Source: Deltaproteobacteria bacterium
GTDB taxonomy: Bacteria; Desulfobacterota; Desulfobacteria; Desulfobacterales; JAUVGT01
Reading direction: 5' to 3'
NCBI GenBank assembly: GCA_030593645.1
Contig: JAUVGT010000138.1
Coordinates: 1 to 11,095, forward strand
DNA: 11,095 nucleotides
Below, piece by piece: positions 1-5,794 of the stretch. Below the pieces are notes generated by a model. That model saw only the letters and a list, made by a program, of their open reading frames with translations. It was not told the DNA's origin and ran no database searches. A program made the translations under genes and the position numbers. The stretch's first letter is position 1. The number at the start of each line of letters is the position of its first letter.

Positions 1-327
1 TAAAATAATATTTGCGAAGGAATGGAATGTACCGCCGGAGACTTTTTCACATCTGTAGTCAAGTAATTTGCTTGCCCGGTCAAGCATTTGAAATGCTGCT
101 TTTCGGGTGAATGTTAACAATAGAATGGACGACGGTATTACCCCGTCTTCTACAAGCCGTGCCACACGGCATGTAAGTGTTCTGGTTTTTCCGCTGCCGG
201 CACCTGCAATGACAAGAAGTGCCCCTTCTTTGAATAAAGCGGCTTCACATTGGGGATTGTTCAGTGCTTCTTCGTAGACAATATGATAAACTTTTTTTTC
301 ACCGTGCAGATTTGATTGCTTTTTCAT
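1..327 (-). CDS. UvrD/Rep-family ATP-dependent DNA helicase, N-terminal part (cut by window edge)
   Basis: The minus strand reads as an open frame of 109 codons from an ATG at 327 to the window edge, so only the N-terminus is visible. It shows the superfamily 1A helicase signature in order: a Q-motif-like LNNPQCEA (residues 22-29), Walker A AGAGSGKT (41-48), motif Ia LLTFTRKAA (70-78) and motif Ib GGTFHSFA (98-105). Enzymes of this family (UvrD, PcrA, Rep) are cytoplasmic 3'-5' DNA translocases in repair and replication restart. The visible part cannot tell UvrD, PcrA and Rep apart, so no symbol is given. The start is the first ATG with a good fit to motif spacing; an ATG 13 bases upstream is out of frame. 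There is no strong Shine-Dalgarno. The gene is divergent from the lysine-rich protein at 497-862, with a 169-bp shared intergenic region. Confidence 0.93.
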   Translation of the reverse strand, partial: MKKQSNLHGEKKVYHIVYEEALNNPQCEAALFKEGALLVIAGAGSGKTRTLTCRVARLVEDGVIPSSILLLTFTRKAAFQMLDRASKLLDYRCEKVSGGTFHSFANIIL

Positions 328-362
328 TTCTTAACACCATTTTTTAAATTAGAATCATAAAA

Positions 363-391
363 ATAATTTCATACGTTAATTTCTTTGTCAA
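363..391 (-). promoter_or_regulatory. Candidate sigma70 promoter for the helicase gene
   Basis: On the minus strand a perfect -35 TTGACA (391 down to 386) is followed after 17 bases by AATTAT (368 down to 363), a 4/6 match to the -10 consensus. It lies about 35 bases before the helicase start codon, the right place and orientation. The -10 is weak, so the exact box is uncertain. Confidence 0.5.
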
Positions 392-413
392 CTGCTGAAT
401 TATATTTTATTTG

Positions 414-441
414 TTGACATTTTGGAAAGTATAGATATACT
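414..441 (+). promoter_or_regulatory. Sigma70 promoter for the lysine-rich DNA-binding protein gene
   Basis: TTGACA (414-419), a 16-bp spacer and TATACT (436-441) give a near-consensus sigma70 promoter, 55 bases before the start codon of the downstream gene. It is back-to-back with the candidate helicase promoter; the two -35 boxes are only 22 bp apart. A highly expressed architectural protein would fit a promoter this close to consensus. Confidence 0.7.
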
Positions 442-496
442 ACTAGTGATAGGAAAAAACTCGTAATTTCTATGAATCTAACAGGGAGGAATCAAA

Positions 497-862
497 ATGA
501 AGAAAACGAAGGATCAGTTAAAAGCTGTTTCAAAATCATTGCTATCTCTAACCAAGCAGGTAGACAGGATTACAAAGCAGGTTGCCAAAATGGAAGCAGC
601 TAAAAAACCAGTCGCAAAAAAAGCCAAAAAGCAGATTAAAAAAACCAAAAAAGCAGTCGCAAGAAAAAGACCGGGCGCTAAAGGTAAAACAGTTTTGGAT
701 AATGTACTTGATATTATTAAGAAGAGTAAAAAAGGAGTTACAATACCGATAATGAGAGCGAAGACAAAGCTTGATGCCCGTCAGCTCAGCAACGCTTTGT
801 ACAAACTTACAAAGAAGAATATGATAAAGACCGCTTTACGCGGTGTGTATGTAAAAAAATAA
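497..862 (+). CDS. Lysine-rich histone H1-like protein: coiled coil, basic linker and winged-helix domain
   Basis: This 121-aa protein has three visible parts. Residues 1-35 form a heptad-like amphipathic helix (hydrophobic residues around L15, L18, V22, I25, V29), probably a dimerising coiled coil. Residues 36-64 are a Lys/Ala/Pro-rich basic stretch (PVAKKAKKQIKKTKK and neighbours), like eukaryotic H1 tails and bacterial H1-like proteins. Residues 65-121 look like a small winged-helix domain, with a TVLDNVLDIIKK helix, a DARQLSNALYKLTKKN recognition-helix pattern and a closing GVYV strand. The likely role is nucleoid binding or architectural DNA binding in the cytoplasm; this is inferred from composition and fold. 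The start is fixed by a strong Shine-Dalgarno (GGGAGG, 483-488). It is monocistronic and faces away from the helicase. A specific transcription regulator is the main alternative, but the basic tail favours general DNA binding. Confidence 0.85.
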   Translation: MKKTKDQLKAVSKSLLSLTKQVDRITKQVAKMEAAKKPVAKKAKKQIKKTKKAVARKRPGAKGKTVLDNVLDIIKKSKKGVTIPIMRAKTKLDARQLSNALYKLTKKNMIKTALRGVYVKK

Positions 863-1157
863 GAGGCATCTGCTCGAGCTCGCTATCCCGCGATCTACCT
901 TGAGATTTTAGAATACTTGATACCAGAAGCTAATCGAACCCTATGAATTCAGCTCGAGATAACTATCAACGCCAAATTATTATAGCAAACCCGATTTTAA
1001 AATTCGGAGTTTTCCATGCCTGCAGAAAGGTTTGATGTTTACTTAAATCGATAAGCTGCTGCTTTTAAACTCCCATGTGGATATTAAGAATTTTAAATCA
1101 GTTTGATTTGTGTTTTAAGAAAAAAATTGAGAAATAGCGAAAAGTGTCTGGTGTATA
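863..1157. other. Intergenic stretch without a convincing gene; short repeats and a weak hairpin
   Basis: This stretch has no long open frame and no Shine-Dalgarno-led start. It contains two copies of GCTCGAG (872-878 and 952-958) in related contexts followed by CTATC. A weak hairpin, AAACCCGA (987-994) against TCGG-A-GTTT (1004-1012), is followed by only a short T run, so it is at best a poor terminator for the upstream gene. A 30-codon frame at 943-1035 lacks a ribosome binding site and is not called. Confidence 0.6.
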
Positions 1158-1336
1158 GGGTTCGCGCAATAATAAATTTACATTTTAGGTGCTCGGAGTT
1201 AGGTCAGATTTGTTCGATCTGAGGCTGCAAAACCGCAGGAATAGCAATCTATTCCGAGGATTTTGGAGCCGAGGATCGGGTAAAGATGGCCTGAATCCGG
1301 GATGCATAAAATGTGAAGTTATTTTTGCGCGAGCCC
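1158..1336. mobile_element. 179-bp fold-back palindromic element with 31-bp terminal inverted repeats (MITE-like)
   Basis: The left end (1158-1188) begins GGGTTCGCGCAA and the right end (1306-1336), reverse complemented, begins GGGCTCGCGCAA. Over 31 bases the two arms match at 26 positions. The complementarity continues inward: GGCTGCAAAACC on the left pairs with GGATTTTGGAGCC on the right with one bulge. It closes on a perfect central hairpin, GGAATAG (1238-1244), loop CAAT, CTATTCC (1249-1255). The centre of this hairpin coincides with the centre of the terminal repeats, so the whole element is one imperfect palindrome. Both strands therefore carry mirror-image spurious frames with similar peptides (RLQN..RN..LF). 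It encodes no protein. A MITE mobilised in trans by a transposase elsewhere in the genome, or a large REP/BIME-type repeat, are the leading readings. No clear target-site duplication is visible; TA on the left and TTA on the right flank it. Confidence 0.75.
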
Positions 1337-1404
1337 TTAGTATCTTATGTTTTTTTAAACAATATTTAAACACTGGGCACTTGATCACTTCCGCAGTAAA
1401 CCTG

Positions 1405-1430
1405 ATAATCAAACCATATAATCAAACCAT
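1405..1430. repeat. 13-bp perfect tandem duplication
   Basis: ATAATCAAACCAT occurs twice with no gap (1405-1417 and 1418-1430). No function can be assigned; it is probably a replication-slippage product in non-coding DNA. Confidence 0.85.
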
Positions 1431-1587
1431 CAATCATCGAGATAATTCTATACTGCCCTCCATCAACCCGGAAGAAAACAGTCCGTTGCATATCTGCTAT
1501 CACTAAAACAATGCACAATATGTAGTAGTCATTAAGCAAAGTAATAGTATTTGTTTAGTCGATCTGCGAATAAATCGATATGATCTA

Positions 1588-1604
1588 TTCCTAAAGATTA
1601 GGAA
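1588..1604. repeat. Short perfect inverted repeat (hairpin)
   Basis: TTCCTAA (1588-1594) and TTAGGAA (1598-1604) pair perfectly across a 3-base loop. It is not followed by a T tract on the plus strand, so it is not a convincing terminator. It could be a small protein-binding palindrome; there is no further evidence. Confidence 0.5.
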
Positions 1605-1780
1605 AATACGATACGATATCTTGAATTTTATCCTTTCCGTCTGTGTCAAACATGTGGATGGGCTGGTTTGAGCAGCAAGATAGCGAAAATATGAGCGGTT
1701 TTATAATTCGAGGAATTGATTTTTTAATATGAATGGATGGATTCCTGTGCTGAAGTCGTTTTTTGGAAAATGATTTTCCC

Positions 1781-1809
1781 TTGACAAAAGCTATACCACA
1801 GGGTACACA
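1781..1809 (+). promoter_or_regulatory. Candidate sigma70-type promoter for the qrc operon
   Basis: A perfect TTGACA -35 (1781-1786) is followed after 17 bp by TACACA (1804-1809), only a 3/6 match to the -10 consensus. It lies 85 bp upstream of qrcA. A second -35-like TTGACC at 1831-1836 has poorly placed AT-rich -10 candidates around 1851-1859. One of the two probably drives the operon; I cannot decide which. Confidence 0.35.
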
Positions 1810-1836
1810 GATTCAATTAAATTTTTCCGATTGACC

Positions 1837-1870
1837 TGTTAATAATGGGTTATTATCAATTGAATTAACA
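1837..1870. promoter_or_regulatory. Inverted repeat before qrcA, possible operator
   Basis: TGTTAAT (1837-1843) and ATTAACA (1864-1870) are exact reverse complements separated by 20 bases. The arms sit two helical turns or more apart and lie between the candidate promoters and the qrcA Shine-Dalgarno. This is compatible with a dimeric regulator site, but the AT-rich sequence makes chance occurrence plausible. Confidence 0.3.
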
Positions 1871-1893
1871 AACACTAGCATGACGGAGTTTCC

Positions 1894-2583
1894 ATGAGCA
1901 CATTAGATGATCAAGCCAAAGAATCAACCGATGAAGCAGCCGTTGAAAGTACCGAAGCCATCCAAGACAACGGCACCGGTGGATACATCATCCTGTTTTT
2001 TATCCTTGGTTTTATTGCCAGCCTTTTAGTGGGGTGGATCGCTTTTCCAATGGCACTCTATTCAAAGAAAGAACAGCCGGTTGCCTTTAACCATGCACTT
2101 CATATGGATGAAGTTGAGAATGGTTGTGAAAGCTGTCATTTTTTCCGTGATGACGGCAGTTATTCAGGAGTACCGAAACTGGAGCAGTGTATTGAATGTC
2201 ATGAAGAAGTTCAGGGAGATAATGAAAACGAAGCTCATTTTGTATCAGAATATGTTGAAAAAGAACGCGAAGTTCCCTGGCTGATCTATTCAAAACAGCC
2301 TGATTGTGTATTCTTTTCACATGCTGCTCATGTACTAAAGGCAAAAATGGACTGTGTTACATGTCATGGTCCGGTTGGAGAGATGGAGAGCCTGCCGGTA
2401 TATGAAGAAAACCGGATTACCGGATACAGCCGGGAGGTTTGGGGGAAAAATATCGCGGGTTTAAAAAAGAATTCATGGGACCGTATGAAGATGGATGACT
2501 GTGCCGATTGTCATAAAGAATCCAATAATAAGGTTACAAGTGTTCAAACAGAAAAAGACGCGTGTTTTGTGTGCCATAAATAA
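1894..2583 (+). CDS. qrcA: QrcA: membrane-anchored multiheme cytochrome c subunit of the Qrc menaquinone reductase
   Basis: This 229-aa protein has a short acidic N-terminus, one strong membrane segment (about residues 30-56) that acts as uncleaved anchor, and a periplasmic heme domain. Five CXXCH heme c motifs are visible: CESCH (78-82), CIECH (99-103), CVTCH (154-158), CADCH (203-207) and CFVCH (224-228). Two F-x-H-x-x-H motifs (65-70 and 141-146), each followed closely by a CXXCH, are typical of cytochrome c3/c7-like modules, where these histidines are distal heme ligands; the domain looks internally duplicated. In Qrc this subunit receives electrons from soluble periplasmic cytochrome c3. 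The Shine-Dalgarno ACGGAG (1883-1888) fixes the start. It is the first gene of the operon and qrcB follows after 81 bp. The assignment rests mainly on the gene order cytochrome, Mo-fold, FeS, NrfD; the related alternative complex III is the alternative but has a larger gene set. Confidence 0.88.
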   Translation: MSTLDDQAKESTDEAAVESTEAIQDNGTGGYIILFFILGFIASLLVGWIAFPMALYSKKEQPVAFNHALHMDEVENGCESCHFFRDDGSYSGVPKLEQCIECHEEVQGDNENEAHFVSEYVEKEREVPWLIYSKQPDCVFFSHAAHVLKAKMDCVTCHGPVGEMESLPVYEENRITGYSREVWGKNIAGLKKNSWDRMKMDDCADCHKESNNKVTSVQTEKDACFVCHK

Positions 2584-2664
2584 ATAAGTGGTCAATAAGC
2601 TGTTAGGCCGTGTACTGATGAACCCTATGGATCTCTCAATACCGGCCCTGGGGGGAAAGAATCA

Positions 2665-4884
2665 ATGAAAATAGACAGGAGAAGTTTTTTGTCGTTCTTA
2701 TCGTTTGCAGTCGGCGGCGCTGCAGGGACTGCGCTTACACCCATGCCATTAAAACTGATGGATGATTCCTCAATATGGACCCAGATGTGGCCCTGGATCC
2801 CGGTACCACAGGATGGGGAAGTCAGCTATGAAAATTCGGTGTGCACACTCTGTCCCGGGCATTGCGGGATTACAGTAAAAAAGGTGGAAAACAGGGTTGT
2901 TAAGATAGAAGGGATGAAAGGACACCCGGTAAATGATGGTGGAATCTGCCTATTGGGTTTAGCCGGTGTACAGCTTCTCTATGGATCAAGACGTGTTAAA
3001 ACGCCGTTGAAAAAGGTGAACGGAAAGTTTGTAAAGATTTCATGGGATGAGGCGGTTACTGAAGTAGCAAGTACCATTGAAACCATGAGGGAAAAAGGGG
3101 ATGCGCATAAAATTGGCTGTTTATCCGGAACCAACCGCGGCACTGTACCTGAATTACTAAAAAGACTGCTTTGGGTCTGCGGTTCATTAAATTTTTTCCA
3201 CATGCCGTCGGTTCAGGACTCCTATGAGATTACACTGCGCATGATGCAGGGCGGATCGGCAATGGCAGGGTTTGATTTAGAAAATTCAGACCATGTGATT
3301 AGTTTTGGAAGCGGAATACTTGATGGGTGGGGTTCCCCGGTGCGGATGTTCAGGGCTCACAGCCTATGGCGTGAAAAGGGAGCCCGGTTCATCCAGGTTG
3401 AATCCCGACTTTCAAATACAGCAGCAAAAGCCGATAAATGGGTTCCGGTTAACCCGGGAACAGAAGGCGCTCTGGCACTTGGAATCGCTGCCGTGATCAT
3501 CGACGAATCTTTATATAAAACTGATTTTGTTGACAATTATTCGTCCGGGTTTGATTCGTGGAAACGTCAGGTCACAAATAATTATACCCCTGAAATTGTT
3601 TCCAAGATAACCGGTGTTGATAAATCTCTGATACTCTTAACAGCACGGGATTTTGGCCGCGCGAAGAATCCGCTGGCACTGTGTGGACGGGGTGAGGGCA
3701 GCATACCGGGGAGCATAAAGGATTTTAAGGCGGTTCACGCCCTCAACGCCCTTGTCGGGAATATTAATCAGCAGGGAGGTGTCTGGGCAATACCGGAGCC
3801 GGATTACATTAACTGGCCTGAACCTACATTGGATGAGGCCGCTTCTGCCGGCGTCAGCAAAGGACGGATTGATGGCGCAGGAAAGGGAAAGTATCGTCTT
3901 GCCCAGTCCCTGTTTAATCGGCTGCCGGAAATTGTTAATTCAAAAGCATCTTCCCCTCCTGATGTTCTCTTTGTTTCAGGCGCGAATCCATTATATACCA
4001 TTCCGGATACAGTTGCCATGAACGAGGCACTCAATAATGTAAAAATCATAAGTTTTTCTTCATATATGGATGAAACAGCCGATAAAGCCGACCTGATACT
4101 ACCGAATCATGTATTCCTTGAACGATACGAAGATGTACCGGCATCCGCGGGTCTGAATCAGCCGATTACAGGTCTTTCAAAACCTGTTGTTTCCCCCCAG
4201 TTTAACACCCGCCATGTGGGGGATGTGATTATCCAGGTTGCGAAAAAACTGGGTGGTCATATTGGTGATGCTTTCCCATGGTCAGATTATAAAACGTGTC
4301 TGGAAGAAACCCTGGGAGACAAGTGGGAGGCACTCAATCAAACGGGTTTTGTCACAGAAGCTGATTTTAACCCGACAAACGATATGAGTGGATTTAAGAC
4401 GGATTCAGGCCGGTTCGAATTTTTAGAAAATGGTTCAGTTGCCGAGGTTTTATTCTCGTCTGTAAAGCCGGAAGGGGATGAAGCTTCATATCCCTTAACC
4501 CTTGTTCCCTTTGATTCAATGCGATTGACAGGAGGTTATATCGGTAATCCGCCGTATCTTATGAAAACAGTTGAAGATACAGTATTAAAAGGAAATGATG
4601 TGCTGGTGGAAGTGAACCCGAAAACAGCTTCAAAATATAAGCTGGCGGATGGAGAGAAAGCCTTTCTCATGACACCTAAAGGTAAAGCTTGTGTAAAAAT
4701 TTATCATTATGAGGGCATTAAACCCGGGTTGATCGGACTGGCCAGGGGACTCGGACATAATGTCAATGACAGGTTCCTGGCAGGGAAGGGAGTCAACGTG
4801 AACCAGCTTATGGGCTCAAAGGAAGATACGGGTTCCGGCCTTGACGCGGCCTGGGGTATTCGTGCTAAGCTGGTAAAAGCTTAG
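2665..4884 (+). CDS. qrcB: QrcB: Tat-exported molybdopterin-oxidoreductase-family large subunit of Qrc
   Basis: This 739-aa protein begins with a twin-arginine signal (DRRSFLSF, residues 4-11, then a hydrophobic Ala/Gly-rich stretch), so the folded subunit should be exported to the periplasm. Residues 55-115 are the family's N-terminal iron-sulfur domain, with Cys at 60, 63, 67 and 95 (C-x2-C-x3-C-x27-C) followed by the usual G-x-x-x-L-x-G-x-x-x-LLYG-x-x-R region. The rest has the size and order of a molybdopterin oxidoreductase body plus C-terminal dinucleotide-binding domain. From published work on the Desulfovibrio complex, QrcB keeps this fold but contains no Mo or W. Consistent with that, I see no obvious Cys or Ser ligand motif near residues 178-187, where active relatives carry one, although this needs alignment. 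The start follows a purine-rich Shine-Dalgarno (2650-2660). qrcC follows after 44 bp. Confidence 0.92.
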   Translation: MKIDRRSFLSFLSFAVGGAAGTALTPMPLKLMDDSSIWTQMWPWIPVPQDGEVSYENSVCTLCPGHCGITVKKVENRVVKIEGMKGHPVNDGGICLLGLAGVQLLYGSRRVKTPLKKVNGKFVKISWDEAVTEVASTIETMREKGDAHKIGCLSGTNRGTVPELLKRLLWVCGSLNFFHMPSVQDSYEITLRMMQGGSAMAGFDLENSDHVISFGSGILDGWGSPVRMFRAHSLWREKGARFIQVESRLSNTAAKADKWVPVNPGTEGALALGIAAVIIDESLYKTDFVDNYSSGFDSWKRQVTNNYTPEIVSKITGVDKSLILLTARDFGRAKNPLALCGRGEGSIPGSIKDFKAVHALNALVGNINQQGGVWAIPEPDYINWPEPTLDEAASAGVSKGRIDGAGKGKYRLAQSLFNRLPEIVNSKASSPPDVLFVSGANPLYTIPDTVAMNEALNNVKIISFSSYMDETADKADLILPNHVFLERYEDVPASAGLNQPITGLSKPVVSPQFNTRHVGDVIIQVAKKLGGHIGDAFPWSDYKTCLEETLGDKWEALNQTGFVTEADFNPTNDMSGFKTDSGRFEFLENGSVAEVLFSSVKPEGDEASYPLTLVPFDSMRLTGGYIGNPPYLMKTVEDTVLKGNDVLVEVNPKTASKYKLADGEKAFLMTPKGKACVKIYHYEGIKPGLIGLARGLGHNVNDRFLAGKGVNVNQLMGSKEDTGSGLDAAWGIRAKLVKA

Positions 4885-4928
4885 ACGTGGTTTATTCCCA
4901 TTCAATCTAAATATCGTATGAGGTTCTG

Positions 4929-5726
4929 ATGGAACAAGTAAAAGACAAAAAATTTGGGATGGTCATAGATCTGGATAAATGTACCGGTTGTGGCTCATGC
5001 ATGGTGGCATGCATGTCGGAAAACAACGTGCCGTTCAGGGAGGATGAAACAGATAAACTTTTAAGTGTCGCATGGATGCGTGTCTATAAAATGACGAATA
5101 GAAAACCGTATCCGGATACGGAAGTGTGCTATTTTCCCCGGCCATGCATGCATTGCGAGGGTCAACACAGCGGCCACTCCCCCTGTGTGTCTGTATGTCC
5201 GGCCGTAGCAACAGATTACAGTACCGCTACAGGTATCGTTAGCCAGATTTATACAAGATGTTTCGGCTGCCGTTACTGTATGGCTGCCTGCCCCTATCAC
5301 GCCCGTGTATTTAACTGGTTTGATCCGGTCTGGCCCCATGGAATGGAAAAATCATTAAGTCCCGATGTATCGGTCCGTATGCGGGGTGTTGTTGAAAAAT
5401 GCAGTTTTTGTTACCACAGATACCAGAAAGCAATGGAAAAGGCGTATGTTGATGGAAGAAAAGAGCTCGAAGAAAACGAATATCAGACGTCCTGCACACA
5501 AGCCTGCCCGGCCGGAGCAATTACTTTCGGTGATTTGAACAATACGCATCATGAAGTCTATAAAATCGCCCAGCCAGATCATAAACATCACGGCAAATCG
5601 AAAAATCCAAAGGTTTTTCGTTTACTCGAAAGATTGGGCACAAATCCGAAGGTTTACTACCTTTCAAGCAGGAAATGGGTCAGACAATTGGGTGATAATT
5701 ACAGACCGGATGAAATCATGAAGTAA
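4929..5726 (+). CDS. qrcC: QrcC: periplasmic four-cluster iron-sulfur subunit of Qrc
   Basis: This 265-aa ferredoxin-like protein is of the type that pairs with molybdopterin-family subunits. Four Cys groups are visible: 18/21/24/28, 73/76/86/90, 111/114/117/121 and 158/161/189/193, giving 16 Cys, enough for four cubane clusters with the usual crossed pairing. It should pass electrons between the periplasmic module (QrcA/QrcB) and the quinone site on QrcD. It has no signal peptide, as expected if it is exported as a folded partner with the Tat substrate QrcB. The C-terminal 60 residues (His-rich HHEVYKIAQPDHKHHGK, then a basic tail) extend beyond the cluster domain. The Shine-Dalgarno is weak (TGAGG, 4918-4922). 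It lies between qrcB and qrcD, 44 and 68 bp apart, in the operon order of known qrc clusters. Confidence 0.92.
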   Translation: MEQVKDKKFGMVIDLDKCTGCGSCMVACMSENNVPFREDETDKLLSVAWMRVYKMTNRKPYPDTEVCYFPRPCMHCEGQHSGHSPCVSVCPAVATDYSTATGIVSQIYTRCFGCRYCMAACPYHARVFNWFDPVWPHGMEKSLSPDVSVRMRGVVEKCSFCYHRYQKAMEKAYVDGRKELEENEYQTSCTQACPAGAITFGDLNNTHHEVYKIAQPDHKHHGKSKNPKVFRLLERLGTNPKVYYLSSRKWVRQLGDNYRPDEIMK

Positions 5727-5738
5727 TCCGGTTAGAGC

Positions 5739-5759
5739 CGTTAACATTATTAATTAACG
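5739..5759. repeat. Small inverted repeat in the qrcC-qrcD gap
   Basis: CGTTAA (5739-5744) and TTAACG (5754-5759) are exact reverse complements across 9 bases in the 68-bp qrcC-qrcD gap. It may form a weak mRNA hairpin that affects relative expression or stability of the two parts of the message. No T tract follows, so it is not a terminator. Confidence 0.35.
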
Positions 5760-5794
5760 TTGCAAAACAATTATTCTTTAGGAGCACGGAAATT

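Larger units (their letters stand above)
1337..1893. other. Long intergenic leader region upstream of the qrc operon
   Basis: This 557-bp stretch holds no supported gene. It contains a 13-bp tandem duplication, a perfect 7-bp hairpin (TTCCTAA-AGA-TTAGGAA, 1588-1604) and, near its end, the promoter-like and inverted-repeat sequences listed separately. A 26-codon frame at 1652 has no ribosome binding site. Confidence 0.6.

Noticed and set aside
830..844. ACCGC-TTTAC-GCGGT hairpin as terminator of the lysine-rich protein gene
   Set aside because: It lies inside the coding sequence and is not followed by a T tract.
863..946. In-frame continuation of 26 open codons after the stop of the lysine-rich protein gene, hinting at read-through
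   Set aside because: An open run of this length is common by chance, the composition differs sharply from the gene, and no read-through signal is evident.
943..1035. 30-codon frame beginning MNSARDNYQRQ
   Set aside because: It has no ribosome binding site and its length is expected by chance in this DNA.
1189..1506. 105-codon open frame on the plus strand, and a 75-codon frame on the minus strand at 1185-1412
   Set aside because: Both are generated by the fold-back palindrome and its right flank. They are mirror images of each other over the element, lack Shine-Dalgarno sequences and resemble no protein family I know.
1652..1732. 26-codon frame in the qrc leader, as a possible leader peptide
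   Set aside because: There is no Shine-Dalgarno, and it lies upstream of the promoter candidates, so it would not be in the qrc transcript.
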